From Bacillus sp. FJAT-27264 (GTDB taxonomy: Bacteria; Bacillota; Bacilli; Paenibacillales; Paenibacillaceae): DNA of 64,000 nucleotides. The DNA lies in NCBI RefSeq assembly GCF_001682855.1, contig NZ_MAQW01000002.1, forward strand, positions 694 to 64,693, in the 5' to 3' direction. The position numbers and the translations under genes were made by a program. The notes under the pieces are model-generated. The model was not told the DNA's origin, searched no databases, and saw nothing but the letters and a program-made list of their open reading frames with translations. Of this stretch, positions 9,502-17,967 are shown one piece after another (position 1 is the stretch's first letter; every line of letters begins with the position of its first letter).

Positions 9502-10959
9502 TTAGAGCTGTGGACGTTGCTTATGATGATCTGTATTCTGTTCAAATGCGTGAGCGACACGCAGTACAGTGCTTTCGTCAAATTCCTTACCGATAATTTG
9601 CAGACCCACCGGGAGTCCTTCGGCAAACCCGCATGGAACGCTGACAGCCGGAATACCGGCCAAACTTACCGGAATCGTCAAAATATCATTCAGGTACATA
9701 GTCAGTGGATCTTCGGTCTGCGAACCCAGCTTAAAGGCTGTTGTAGGCGCAGTCGGCCCGATCACAACATCGTATTTCTGGAAGATTTCATCGAAGTCCT
9801 GCTTAATTAGAGTTCTTACCTTCTGAGCTTTCAGATAATAAGCATCGTAGTAACCTGAACTGAGCGCATAGGTACCCAGCATGATTCGGCGCTTCACCTC
9901 TGGTCCAAAGCCAAGACTGCGGGAGTTGTGATAAAGGTCAAGCAAGCCGCTGCCATCATCCGCACGAACACCATAACGGACACCATCAAAGCGGGCCAGG
10001 TTAGAGGATGCCTCCGATGAGGCGAGCAAATAATAGGTAGCAACCGCATATTCGGTATGCGGCAAAGATACTTCATCCCAAGTAGCTCCCAGGCTTTCCA
10101 GCACTTTAAGTGCTGCCAAAACCGGTTCGCGAACGGAAGCATCAACGCCTTCACCCAGATACTCCTTCGGTACTGCAATACGCAATCCGGATACATCGCC
10201 GGTAAGCGAGCTCAAATAATCAGGAATATCCACTTTGGCAGATGTGGAATCCTTCGCATCATAGCCAGCAATAGCTTGCAGTACATATGCGGAATCCTCG
10301 ACATTGCGAGTAATTGGACCAATCTGATCCAGCGAGGAGGCGAAAGCCACCAAGCCATAACGGGACACTAGACCATAGGTCGGTTTAAGACCTACTACGC
10401 CGCAGTATGAAGCGGGTTGGCGAATGGAACCACCGGTGTCGGAGCCAAGTGCGAAGAAAACTTCGCCAGCTGCTACAGCAGCAGCGGAACCGCCACTGGA
10501 GCCGCCGGGAACACGCTCAAGATCCCACGGATTGCGCACCGGACCAAAGCTTGAGTTCTCATTGGAGCCGCCCATAGCGAACTCGTCCATATTCAGCTTG
10601 CCGATCGTTACAGCGTCAGCCTGACGCAGTTTGTCGGCTACTGTAGCATCGTAGACCGGTTGGAAATTGGTCAGGAATTGGCTGGCACAAGTCGTACGCA
10701 ATCCCTTGGTAGAAATGTTGTCCTTAATTCCTGCAGGGAGGCCGAACAACAGACCGCGTGCCGCGCCCGAGGCAAGTTTGTCATCCAGAGAGCGTGCCGC
10801 AGCACGTGCGCCCTCTTCATTTAACGTCAAAAAAGCATGCACGCGCGCATCCCGCTCAGCGATGGCGGACAACGATTCTTCAGTCAGCTCACTGACAGAA
10901 ATCTCCTTGTTGTTAAGCATGTTATGTACTTCTGGCAATCGATATTGAAACAGGCTCAA
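9502..10959 (-). CDS. gatA: Asp/Glu-tRNA(Asn/Gln) amidotransferase subunit A
   Basis: A 485-residue amidase-signature enzyme that releases ammonia from glutamine for transfer to Glu-tRNA(Gln)/Asp-tRNA(Asn). The amidase signature is complete. The catalytic Lys sits in LPAGIKDNI (about 75-83) and the Gly/Ser-rich segment [14 protein letters not shown] lies at about 150-163. The Ser-cis-Ser/Ser pair is in [12 protein letters not shown] (about 172-183). The start is TTG at 10959 with AAGGAGG upstream. It is 29 bp downstream of gatC. Confidence 0.97.
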   Translation of the reverse strand: MSLFQYRLPEVHNMLNNKEISVSELTEESLSAIAERDARVHAFLTLNEEGARAAARSLDDKLASGAARGLLFGLPAGIKDNISTKGLRTTCASQFLTNFQPVYDATVADKLRQADAVTIGKLNMDEFAMGGSNENSSFGPVRNPWDLERVPGGSSGGSAAAVAAGEVFFALGSDTGGSIRQPASYCGVVGLKPTYGLVSRYGLVAFASSLDQIGPITRNVEDSAYVLQAIAGYDAKDSTSAKVDIPDYLSSLTGDVSGLRIAVPKEYLGEGVDASVREPVLAALKVLESLGATWDEVSLPHTEYAVATYYLLASSEASSNLARFDGVRYGVRADDGSGLLDLYHNSRSLGFGPEVKRRIMLGTYALSSGYYDAYYLKAQKVRTLIKQDFDEIFQKYDVVIGPTAPTTAFKLGSQTEDPLTMYLNDILTIPVSLAGIPAVSVPCGFAEGLPVGLQIIGKEFDESTVLRVAHAFEQNTDHHKQRPQL

Positions 10960-10988
10960 GATTCTTCCTCCTTCTTAAATAGGTGTAG

Positions 10989-11276
10989 TTATTCCAGTAC
11001 CGCTGGTACTTTGAATTGTCCGTCTTCCTGATCTGGCGCGTTAAGCAGCGCCTCTTCCTGAGACAAGCTCTCCTTCACAACATCGTCGCGCATGACATTG
11101 CTTACCTGGAGCACGTGAGTGGTTGGCTTTACATTTTCAGTGTTAAGCTCATTAAGTTTCTCTGCATATTGTAAAATGGCATTCATTTGTTCGGTAAAGG
11201 TTGCCTCTTCTTCCGGGCTTAACTGCAGGCGAGCCAGCTTGGCCACATGCTGCACATCTTTGACAGTAATGCTCAT
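10989..11276 (-). CDS. gatC: Asp/Glu-tRNA(Asn/Gln) amidotransferase subunit C
   Basis: A 95-residue helical subunit that stabilises the GatA-GatB interface. The sequence starts MSITVKDVQHVAKLARLQL, typical of GatC, and ends in a DxxxDEQEGQFKVPAVLE-like tail. The ATG at 11276 has AGGAGGG at correct spacing. A more upstream ATG at 11285 abuts that site and is unlikely. It is the first gene of gatCAB, and no sharp promoter is visible to me. Confidence 0.95.
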   Translation of the reverse strand: MSITVKDVQHVAKLARLQLSPEEEATFTEQMNAILQYAEKLNELNTENVKPTTHVLQVSNVMRDDVVKESLSQEEALLNAPDQEDGQFKVPAVLE

Positions 11277-11384
11277 AACAAACATCCCTCCTGATTAAAG
11301 GGCTAAAGCGCCCGGATAACGTTTTTAATTATATTGTAGAAGCTTGGACAATTCAATGTGCTTGTGCTATGCCTCAGGCATGTT

Positions 11385-11408
11385 AAAAAAGCCGGCTTGC
11401 GCCGGCCC
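11385..11408 (-). terminator. Terminator immediately after the IDEAL-like gene
   Basis: On the minus strand GCCGGC-GCAA-GCCGGC is followed by six T. It begins only 4 bp after the stop codon of the gene at 11412 and separates it from gatC. Confidence 0.9.
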
Positions 11409-11411
11409 TTC

Positions 11412-11795
11412 TTAAATCCAAGCCCGGAGATTCACTTGCTTAATGAATTCCGCCTGGGACAGACTCTCTTTGGTTGTGGTCTCTATCTCTTCCGCATCGA
11501 TTGCATCGCCGTTCATTAAATAATGGAACAGCTTCTCATTATGCGTGGACAAGGCATAATCGATCAACGCTTCATGCGTTGCCCGCTCGGCTTCGACGGT
11601 CAGCAAAACTTCTTCTGCTTCAATATCATCTGCCGGAACATAAAAATTCCTGTTCGCCTGGGGAACTCGAATGACATAATCAAACGCATTATCGGGATTG
11701 CGATCGTAAGCAATCAGGTAGCCGTAGTCCCCGATAGGAAGACCCTGCTCGAAAGCGTCCGCGACAATGACAATCTTCTCTCCTAAACGCAGCAT
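11412..11795 (-). CDS. Small acidic protein with IDEAL-like motif
   Basis: A 127-residue acidic soluble protein. The N-terminal half (about 1-60) is beta-rich with GDYGYLIAYDRN. Around residues 75-98, LIDYALSTHNEKLFHYL resembles the IDEAL motif (ID.AL....e..F..L) of small Bacillales proteins such as YpiB. That assignment is tentative. The start ATG has AGGAGG upstream. It is monocistronic, with a strong terminator. No established function. Confidence 0.65.
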   Translation of the reverse strand: MLRLGEKIVIVADAFEQGLPIGDYGYLIAYDRNPDNAFDYVIRVPQANRNFYVPADDIEAEEVLLTVEAERATHEALIDYALSTHNEKLFHYLMNGDAIDAEEIETTTKESLSQAEFIKQVNLRAWI

Positions 11796-11964
11796 CGCCC
11801 TACCTCCTGGCTCAAAATCTATGATGATTTTGCTTATTTCAACAGTCTACTAAAAAATACTAGAGCTGTCTAGCGGAAGGCGGAAGTACACAAGCATTTT
11901 TCCATAATATGCTTCGAGTATGCTTCGTGATTGGCAAAAAGTCGCGGCTGTAGTGTCGTCCCTC

Positions 11965-12744
11965 TCATTTCGGTAATTTATTCCTACCCATTAACGTAGA
12001 AGCTCCGGCCACGCAAAAGAGTATGAGCAGCGCTGCCGACAGACAAGGACTTAAGTTCACTCCAGTAGCTCCCCTTCCTTCAGCAAGAAGCCTAGCAGAC
12101 AGTCCGGGGAGGGCTGCTGGTGTCCAATGGAACCATGACGGCATCAGGCTGCCGGCAAGTGCCATTCCCGCGGACGACAGAAGTGACAGGAATGCAGCGG
12201 CAGGCGCACGCAAAAAAGCACTGAACAGCAAAGTGAGTGAAAGAGCACATAACAGCCATATTCCATAAAGTGCGGCTGCAGCTACGACATCCATCCAGGG
12301 AAGTGAACCTATCAACTGCTTCGTATAATAGAGTGCACTAGCTACTCCCAAACCTAATGCAAGAAACAGTAGCGTAACCAACCCGGCCCACTTGGCAATA
12401 ACAAATTCAGTAGGTGACAAAGGTCTGGATAACACAAGTTCAGCACTACCGTTGTAACGCTCTCCTGACAAGCTGTTCATGGCCCCAAGTACCAGCACCA
12501 AAATTCCGATCGAGCTGTATTGCCCCAGCGCCTGGGACATCACTGCTGCTGCATTTGGCATGATATACCCTTCCAGCATACCTTGAGGAACATTATTCGC
12601 TGCCTGCAAAATTTCCGGCATATAGTAGGTTATTATAGGCTGCATGGCTCCCAGCAAAATAAAGACCACAGGTATCCAGATCAGTTTATAAGTTCGAGCT
12701 GCTTCCAGCATTTCTTTTTGATAAACAATCCAGGTATTTCTCAT
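11965..12744 (-). CDS. yxlG: YxlG-like ABC-2 type permease (SigY operon)
   Basis: A 259-residue integral membrane protein with about six hydrophobic segments. The motif GERYNGSAELVLSRPLSPTE at about 93-112 is typical of ABC-2/NosY-type permeases. The start overlaps the ATPase stop by 4 bp (ATGA), so the two subunits are translationally coupled. It is the last gene of sigY-yxlCDEFG and its length equals B. subtilis YxlG (259 aa). Substrate unknown. Confidence 0.88.
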   Translation of the reverse strand: MRNTWIVYQKEMLEAARTYKLIWIPVVFILLGAMQPIITYYMPEILQAANNVPQGMLEGYIMPNAAAVMSQALGQYSSIGILVLVLGAMNSLSGERYNGSAELVLSRPLSPTEFVIAKWAGLVTLLFLALGLGVASALYYTKQLIGSLPWMDVVAAAALYGIWLLCALSLTLLFSAFLRAPAAAFLSLLSSAGMALAGSLMPSWFHWTPAALPGLSARLLAEGRGATGVNLSPCLSAALLILFCVAGASTLMGRNKLPK

Positions 12745-13661
12745 CCCCCAACCACCTTCATGAACATATCCTCAAGCGTGGAAGAACCTGCTTCGAATTG
12801 CAGAAGAGGGATGTTAAAAGCGGCGGCTTCCTTCAGGATGGTATGACGTGCCTTCTCCAAATTGTCCACATTGAGCGCAGCATGTTCTCCATTAATCCGT
12901 GCCTCCAATATAAAGGGCATAGAGGCAATAGAGTTTAACCACTGAATGGCCTCGTCGTTTTTCTCCGTACGAACCGATATAACTGGTTGACTGTACTTAG
13001 AACGAAGTGTGGACAATGCCCCCTGCTCGGCAATCAACCCGTTCTTCATCACTATAATCTCGTCACATACTTCTTCCGCATCGTGAAGCACATGGGTGGA
13101 AAAAATGATGGTTGTCTCTTCCCGAATCTCACGCAGCAGTTGCATGACCTCCCGTCGACCGATGGGGTCAAGCGCCGATACCGGCTCGTCAAGCAGCAGT
13201 AGGCGGGGACGGTGCACGAGCGCCTGTGCCAAACCTAAACGCTGCTTCATCCCGCCAGAGTACCCGGCGATGCGGCGGCGCGCGGCGGCTTTCAGCCCCA
13301 CCCGTTCTAATGCGGCCTTAGCCTTGCCTACAGCTTCCTTCCCGTTCATTCCGCCGAGCCTGGCAGCAAAGACGACGTATTCCTGACCGCTCATCCAGCC
13401 GTAAAAAGCTGGTGATTGAGGTAGATATCCCAGTTCTCTCCGGAAATCCGGGCCTTGGTTACTCCCTTTAAAGACGATACTTCCCGCTGAAGGCGGGAGC
13501 AGTCCGGCTATCATGCGCAGCGTCGTTGTTTTCCCGGCACCATTGGGTCCGAGCAGTGCGACACAGCTTCCTTGGGTAATCTCAAAGCTGATCCCACCCA
13601 CAGAGAGGTGGCTGCCGTAGCTTTTGCGCAAATTCGAGACTTGAAGCAACGGCTGCATCAC
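12741..13661 (-). CDS. yxlF: YxlF-like ABC transporter ATPase (SigY operon)
   Basis: A 306-residue ATP-binding subunit. Walker A is GPNGAGKTT (about 38-46), the signature is YSGGMKQRLGLAQAL (about 134-148) and Walker B is LLLLDEPVSALDP (about 154-166). The H-loop His is in FSTHVLHDAEEVCDE. The C-terminal 80 residues form the accessory domain common to ABC-2 exporters. It is coupled by ATGA overlaps both to yxlG downstream and yxlE upstream. With YxlG it should form an exporter of unknown substrate. Confidence 0.9.
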   Translation of the reverse strand: MMQPLLQVSNLRKSYGSHLSVGGISFEITQGSCVALLGPNGAGKTTTLRMIAGLLPPSAGSIVFKGSNQGPDFRRELGYLPQSPAFYGWMSGQEYVVFAARLGGMNGKEAVGKAKAALERVGLKAAARRRIAGYSGGMKQRLGLAQALVHRPRLLLLDEPVSALDPIGRREVMQLLREIREETTIIFSTHVLHDAEEVCDEIIVMKNGLIAEQGALSTLRSKYSQPVISVRTEKNDEAIQWLNSIASMPFILEARINGEHAALNVDNLEKARHTILKEAAAFNIPLLQFEAGSSTLEDMFMKVVGG

Positions 13662-13849
13662 ACCTCCCTCCTACCGACCGTGAAATAAGCTACACTTCCC
13701 AATAAATTCCCGGCTACAATAATGATGATCCAGAGCCATTTGGGCCCCCGGACACTCTCCGCTTTCCAAAGTGAAATTAAACCGATTACCGCAAGTAATA
13801 CTTGCAGTGCCAGAAGTGGTAATATGAGCCCCAAATTCACTCTCTCCAT
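13658..13849 (-). CDS. yxlE: YxlE-like small membrane protein (PLDc_N type)
   Basis: A 63-residue protein with two hydrophobic segments (about 5-27 and 38-58), joined by WKAESVRGPKWLW as in the phospholipase-D-nuclease N-terminal domain. I start at the ATG at 13849 with AAGGAG 9 bp upstream. The stop overlaps the yxlF start. Its length matches B. subtilis YxlE (62 aa), where deletion of yxlE affects SigY activity only mildly. Confidence 0.82.
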   Translation of the reverse strand: MERVNLGLILPLLALQVLLAVIGLISLWKAESVRGPKWLWIIIIVAGNLLGSVAYFTVGRREV

Positions 13850-13869
13850 AGTGCCACTCTCCTTCATTG

Positions 13870-14088
13870 TTACTTTCCATTGGCTCCTCGTCTTCTGAAT
13901 TCCGGTAAAACAACGAACAGCAGATACACAACTGTTGGTGTTGGAACTCCGGTAATACCCCATAACCCCCAGAACCAGGCCATTTTCCCTCTTCGCTTTG
14001 CATCTCTAAACAACAAGTTCCCTTGCAAAAATAAACAAACAGCCACAACGATCCATATCCATAGCGGCACATCCTGCAGTTCGTTCAT
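13870..14088 (-). CDS. yxlD: YxlD-like small membrane protein, candidate SigY regulator
   Basis: A 72-residue protein with two hydrophobic segments (about 9-25 and 37-58) separated by a basic loop (RDAKRRGKMAWFW). The ATG at 14088 overlaps the yxlC stop (ATGA), so translation is coupled. In B. subtilis YxlC and YxlD together hold SigY inactive. The same role is inferred here from order and size. Confidence 0.82.
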   Translation of the reverse strand: MNELQDVPLWIWIVVAVCLFLQGNLLFRDAKRRGKMAWFWGLWGITGVPTPTVVYLLFVVLPEFRRRGANGK

Positions 14089-14411
14089 TCCCTGGCACCT
14101 TCTTTCCACCGCCGAAAGCGTGATACTGTCAGACCTAATAATGCGGCTAGCGGTATAATTCCTTGAAGGGTCAGATAGATTACTGGCACGTAACCAAGTA
14201 AAGCTAATGTAGAGCTGAGCAGAATCACTGAGACGATACAGAATAGCAGTCTCTCCTTACGGGCCTTCTTTCGTCTAGACTGCTCCTCTGCCACAATTAA
14301 AGATTCCAGCGCTCTGAGGGATGGAGGGGGAATATCATACTGCGCATCCAGACGATCCATCTCCCTAGTAAGTTTGTGCAATAACGCCTCCTGCTCGTCA
14401 TTCTTATTCAT
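14085..14411 (-). CDS. yxlC: YxlC-like anti-SigY protein (DUF5345)
   Basis: A 108-residue protein with a soluble N-terminal part (about 1-50, with PPPSLRALESLI) that probably contacts the sigma factor. Two membrane segments follow (about 54-75 and 80-98). It overlaps sigY by 8 bp. Position and architecture match B. subtilis YxlC, the main negative regulator of SigY. The topology puts the N-terminus in the cytoplasm, as expected for a membrane anti-sigma factor. Confidence 0.85.
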   Translation of the reverse strand: MNKNDEQEALLHKLTREMDRLDAQYDIPPPSLRALESLIVAEEQSRRKKARKERLLFCIVSVILLSSTLALLGYVPVIYLTLQGIIPLAALLGLTVSRFRRWKEGARE

Positions 14412-14937
14412 TGTCTTCTCTCAGCTCCTTCCGTAATTGATTCAGGCCATAGGCTACCCGTGATTTGACTGTGCCAGCAGGAATCTGCAAAATCTCTCCG
14501 ATCTCCTCATAGCTGTAACCGTAATAATGCTTCAGCAGGACCGCTATTCTCTGAGCAGAGGGCAGTCTTGATAATGCATCCAGTACGTCGCTCCATTCTT
14601 CATCCTTGCTCTCAAACTGCCAGCGGATGGAACGGATACCCTGTTCCTGCTGCTTCCATCGCTCCTCACGTTTCCAGCGTCGTTTCCGATCAATATAAAG
14701 CCGGGTCGCAATAGTAATGAGCCAGGAGGAAAAAGATGAGGAGCCATTGTAGGCCCGGATTTTCTCCATGCATCTGACCATGGTATCCTGAGCAATTTCC
14801 TCCGCCTGCAAAGGGTCCATGGTTACTTTGATCAAATATTTGTACAGAAAGGTATAATGTTCACGGAGAAGCACCGCAAGTGATGAAACATCACCCTGCT
14901 GAGCCTGCCGAACCCTTTCCTTCATTAGATCGTCCAT
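14404..14937 (-). CDS. sigY: ECF sigma factor SigY
   Basis: A 178-residue ECF sigma factor, the same length as B. subtilis SigY. Region 2 (about 15-95) contains AEEIAQDTMVRCMEKI and WLITIATRLYIDRKRR. Region 4 (about 115-170) contains LPSAQRIAVLLKHYYGYSYEE and the helix-turn-helix GTVKSRVAYGLNQLRKEL. I start at the ATG at 14937 with GGAGGAGGGG directly upstream; the frame is open further 5' without a ribosome site. It heads a six-gene operon. A matching ECF promoter lies 37 bp upstream, indicating autoregulation. Confidence 0.92.
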   Translation of the reverse strand: MDDLMKERVRQAQQGDVSSLAVLLREHYTFLYKYLIKVTMDPLQAEEIAQDTMVRCMEKIRAYNGSSSFSSWLITIATRLYIDRKRRWKREERWKQQEQGIRSIRWQFESKDEEWSDVLDALSRLPSAQRIAVLLKHYYGYSYEEIGEILQIPAGTVKSRVAYGLNQLRKELREDNE

Positions 14938-14973
14938 GGTCCCCTCCTCCATAAAAGTTATTAGCACATATAA

Positions 14974-14999
14974 TACGATTAGCGAGGATAGATCGTTCA
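14974..14999 (-). promoter_or_regulatory. Candidate SigY autoregulatory promoter
   Basis: On the minus strand TGAACG (14994-14999), 16 bp, CGTA (14974-14977). This closely fits the TGAACG...CGTC arrangement reported for the B. subtilis sigY promoter and lies immediately 5' of sigY. Confidence 0.75.
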
Positions 15000-15008
15000 A
15001 TCAACGAC

Positions 15009-15356
15009 TCATAATTTATTCTGGTACTCCCAAAGCTTGCGCCGCCAAGGCTGAATGGAGCCTTTCCCGGCAGGAAAACACCAGAATAACGTTTCTCTCC
15101 CACGATGACAATCTGTTATGCTTCCCCCCTGAGCGCTTTCGTAGCCCCTGCTCAAACAGGCCTCCCTAACCAAATTCTCTGGCGTAACAGCAGCCTCTTC
15201 TCCCCCTACGTTCTGTCTGTACTCCATGAATGAACAAAAGCCGCCTTTCTCCGGACACTCCGAAAAAAAGCGGCAGTTCTTGCTGCAAAAATGCTCGTAT
15301 GTACCTTGAGATCGGGGGGATCCGTAGTCCAAGTGCCCCAACATATCATCCTTCAA
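15009..15356 (-). CDS. Small Cys-containing protein of unknown function
   Basis: A 115-residue protein not recognised as a named family. The N-terminal third has clustered Cys (CSKNC, ECPEKGGFC), suggesting a metal site or disulfide-bonded motif. The C-terminal part is basic with Trp residues. The start is TTG at 15356 with GGAGGG 6-7 bp upstream. An ATG at 15344 is possible. It ends only 10 bp before the SigY promoter and is therefore transcribed from elsewhere. Expression is plausible but unproven. Confidence 0.55.
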   Translation of the reverse strand: MKDDMLGHLDYGSPRSQGTYEHFCSKNCRFFSECPEKGGFCSFMEYRQNVGGEEAAVTPENLVREACLSRGYESAQGGSITDCHRGRETLFWCFPAGKGSIQPWRRKLWEYQNKL

Positions 15357-15409
15357 TTCAAGCCCTCCCTACTATGTAAATCAAATTGAAACCCATATGT
15401 AGACAAAAA

Positions 15410-15448
15410 AAGCACGCAAACCGGGATTATTCCACAGTCTGCGTGCTT
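15410..15448 (-). terminator. Terminator downstream of the MBL hydrolase gene
   Basis: Nine-bp stem AAGCACGCA/TGCGTGCTT. On the minus strand it is followed by seven T. It lies about 105 bp after the stop of the gene at 15553. Confidence 0.88.
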
Positions 15449-15552
15449 CGCGAGGTAAATATTACATTTAATTAACAATATTGTAGCAAATTTGTATTCT
15501 CTTGTCCATCTGTATTTCCCCGATTTTTGTCGGTACTTCTGGAAAGATAGAC

Positions 15553-16182
15553 TTATAAAGATACGTAGGGATTGTTCTCACGTTCGAACCCGATTGTTGT
15601 CCGTGAGCCGTGACCCGGGTATACCTTGACCTCTCCATCCAGTCGGTACAGCTTGCCACGAATGGAATCAAACAAATCCCGTTCCCGGCCACCGGTTAGA
15701 TCCGTACGCCCTACTCCGAGCTTGAACAGCACATCACCGGAGAACAGATCATCTCCACACAAGAAGCTTACGCTACCGGGAGAATGGCCTGGGGTATGGA
15801 AGACACGGAAAGTATGTCCAATCAAGTCCAGAACCTGACCTTCACCAAGATCATATTCCGCAGGAGCTGTGGTTAAAGGCGAGGACAGATCCGGCCACAT
15901 CAATGAACCGTTCAGCTTGGGATTCTCCAGCCACTGACTCTCCAAGGGGTGCAGATAAACAGGGCAATTCTTCAGCTTGCGGATTTCATCCACACCGCCC
16001 ATATGGTCAAAATGGGCATGTGTCAGCAAAATCGCCTCAATCTCCATCCCCTCGATGCTTCGCACCAGTGCAGCAGGATTCATACCGGGATCGATAATGA
16101 TGCCCCGTGCTGGATCAGCCCCCGTGAGCAGATAAGCATTGGTCTGAAGCGGGCCAAGCGTAAATGAACGAATATTAAGCAT
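15553..16182 (-). CDS. MBL-fold hydrolase, glyoxalase II-like (YqgX type)
   Basis: A 209-residue metallo-beta-lactamase fold protein. The dinuclear metal motif THAHFDHMGG (HxHxDH) is at about 54-63. Further ligands appear in HTPGHSPGS (His near 131) and SGDVLF (Asp near 150), with the final His in VYPGHGS. Size and motifs match YqgX-like hydroxyacylglutathione hydrolases, which may act on bacillithiol or other thioester substrates in Bacillales; that last point is inference. It lies 5 bp downstream of the thioredoxin-like gene, in one operon with dedA. Confidence 0.87.
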   Translation of the reverse strand: MLNIRSFTLGPLQTNAYLLTGADPARGIIIDPGMNPAALVRSIEGMEIEAILLTHAHFDHMGGVDEIRKLKNCPVYLHPLESQWLENPKLNGSLMWPDLSSPLTTAPAEYDLGEGQVLDLIGHTFRVFHTPGHSPGSVSFLCGDDLFSGDVLFKLGVGRTDLTGGRERDLFDSIRGKLYRLDGEVKVYPGHGSRTTIGFERENNPYVSL

Positions 16183-16187
16183 GTCTC

Positions 16188-16754
16188 TTAGAAACCAGAA
16201 ATCAAGCCACGCAGCTCTTTGGCGATAATGGCGTGGGATTCCGTTCCTTCCCCGTAGGCTTGACCCATTGCCTTGCGAACGTCCCCGATTTTGCTGTCAT
16301 AATCAGCAGCTTCTCGATCAGGATTCTCCTGTTTGAACTCTCTCATCAGACGTTGTACATGCTCAGGACGAGGTCCCCAATGACCAAGCACATAACCGCC
16401 TGTATCGGCGAAAATAACGATCGGCACCGAACGACCGCCCATGGTCAGGAAGTTGTCCATCAAGTCCTGATTTTCCTCTAAAATGAGTACTTCGGTCTTG
16501 ATTCCCGCGGTTTCAAGGATACGGAACACAACTGGAACATTGCGCACAACATCGCCGCACCAGTCCGCTGCCAGAATGATTACACGCAAATCATCGCGGT
16601 GATTCAGGCTCTCGAAAAATTCCCGGTCGCTCTCGTCTTCCCAGGCAAACTTCTCATACCAGGCTTCGAAATCCTGCTGATTGCGAGTCATCCCCTCAAC
16701 GAATTGACGGGGCGTGAGACCCTGACCAAATTTAGGAGCTACATTTTGCTTCAT
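16188..16754 (-). CDS. Thioredoxin-fold protein with WCGDV active-site motif
   Basis: A 188-residue thioredoxin-fold protein. The strand LRVIILAADWCGDVVRNVPV carries only the first Cys of a CxxC motif. The second position is Val, so classical disulfide exchange is unlikely. The cis-Pro segment GRSVPIVIFAD is present. The C-terminal helices are charged. I start at the ATG at 16754, which overlaps the dedA stop (ATGA) and has GAGAGGGA upstream. The same WCGD form is, to my knowledge, common in this Bacillales family (Thioredoxin_9), so this need not be a defect. Confidence 0.82.
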   Translation of the reverse strand: MKQNVAPKFGQGLTPRQFVEGMTRNQQDFEAWYEKFAWEDESDREFFESLNHRDDLRVIILAADWCGDVVRNVPVVFRILETAGIKTEVLILEENQDLMDNFLTMGGRSVPIVIFADTGGYVLGHWGPRPEHVQRLMREFKQENPDREAADYDSKIGDVRKAMGQAYGEGTESHAIIAKELRGLISGF

Positions 16755-17368
16755 GCTGCATTCCCTCTCTTCTTCTTGGATTGGTACCACTTGAATACAA
16801 AATAAATAACAATAAGGCCAATAGCACCTAGAATAATTTCATGAGTATACTTCGCAGCGACTTCATCAATGTTCTTCCACTTATCGCCTAGCGTCATACC
16901 CAAGTATACAAATAATGCACTCCATGGGATAACAGCCAGTGTGGTCAGAAATGTGAACTTGCCCAGTGGCATCCGGGTGATTCCGGCAGGTACGGATATG
17001 GCATGGCGTACAACCGGAATGAACCGGGCTGTGAAAATAACGCCTGTCCCATATTTGTTGAACCACTCTTCGGAGTGATCAATGTGCTTTTTGGAGATGA
17101 AAATGTACTTTCCGTACTTCTCCAGTACAGGTCTGCCGCCGTAACGGCCGATCCAGTATACGAAAATCTGGGCAATAACGCCGCCGATGGTTCCGAATAC
17201 TACTGCACCAAAGTAATTAATATCTCCCGTCCAAACCAGATAGCCTCCATAAGCCAGAACAATTTCACTTGGAATTACTTCCATCATTAATCCGATCATA
17301 ATCCCGAAGTAGCCAAGGCTCTGAATCCATTCAAAAAGATTCGAGATCAGATCAGAGATAACATGCAT
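16751..17368 (-). CDS. DedA family membrane protein
   Basis: A 205-residue integral membrane protein of the DedA/VTT family, whose members act in membrane homeostasis and undecaprenyl-phosphate or phospholipid translocation. Family marks are EVIPSEIVLAYGGYL (about 27-41), the glycine-rich segment FGTIGGVIAQIFVYWIGRYGG, and the conserved F-x-R-FIPVVR followed by ISVPAGI (about 112-130). I use the ATG at 17368 with GGAGGAGG upstream. It is the first gene of a three-gene overlapping operon. Confidence 0.9.
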   Translation of the reverse strand: MHVISDLISNLFEWIQSLGYFGIMIGLMMEVIPSEIVLAYGGYLVWTGDINYFGAVVFGTIGGVIAQIFVYWIGRYGGRPVLEKYGKYIFISKKHIDHSEEWFNKYGTGVIFTARFIPVVRHAISVPAGITRMPLGKFTFLTTLAVIPWSALFVYLGMTLGDKWKNIDEVAAKYTHEIILGAIGLIVIYFVFKWYQSKKKRGNAA

Positions 17369-17557
17369 GTTGGCGCTCCTCCTCCCTTTATTTGCATAGG
17401 CGGCAGGGCTCACTGCATCGCTATGCTCTATGTAGCCAGTCTTCTCTTAGCCTATTCTAGCATATGGAAGGATACAACTTCTACTTACAGGAAAATGAAT
17501 CTCCAGAACACATTGTGGACCTCCCCAGCGCATCTCGCAAAATAGACGACAGGGTCA

Positions 17558-17611
17558 TTGACAGAACAGGGAAAATATCGCTATTATATATTTAGATAAT
17601 TATTTAAATAT
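17558..17611 (+). promoter_or_regulatory. sdpR promoter and SdpR operator palindrome
   Basis: TTGACA (17558-17563), 18 bp, TATTAT (17582-17587). Immediately after the -10 box lies a 24-bp inverted repeat (17588-17611). Its 12-bp left arm ATATTTAGATAA differs at a single base from the reverse complement of the right arm TTATTTAAATAT. Position and symmetry fit autorepression by the ArsR-type protein encoded 17 bp downstream. Confidence 0.75.
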
Positions 17612-17628
17612 CGAAGGGTCGGATAGAC

Positions 17629-17967
17629 ATGAATGAATCTTTTAAAGCACTGGCCGATCCTACCCGCCGCCAAATTATCCGTCTGTTGCGGGAGAAGAAC
17701 AGGACCGCCGGTGAGATAGCCGATTATTTTAACGTCTCGAAGCCAAGTATCTCGCATCATCTGAACGCCCTTAAACATGCCGGGCTTGTGCAGGATGAGC
17801 GCCAAGGCCAGTTCATTCTATACACGCTGAACACCACTGTTCTCGATGAGGTTGTCGGCTGGCTGCTGGAGATGACGGGCACGGGCAAGCAGGATAGTAC
17901 ACAAACTTCAGGCACACTCCAGAAAGCAAGCGAAAGTAACCATGCAACTAAGGAGGATGAAAGATGA
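17629..17967 (+). CDS. sdpR: ArsR-type autorepressor SdpR
   Basis: A 112-residue winged-helix repressor. FKALADPTRRQIIRLL (about 4-19) and the recognition helix VSKPSISHHLNALKHAGLV (about 38-56) are typical of ArsR-family SdpR proteins. The C-terminal 30 residues are polar and low in complexity. In B. subtilis SdpR represses sdpRI until SdpI sequesters it at the membrane after binding SdpC toxin. Here the same pair is present with overlapping stop/start (ATGA). No sdpABC toxin genes are visible nearby. Confidence 0.88.
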   Translation: MNESFKALADPTRRQIIRLLREKNRTAGEIADYFNVSKPSISHHLNALKHAGLVQDERQGQFILYTLNTTVLDEVVGWLLEMTGTGKQDSTQTSGTLQKASESNHATKEDER

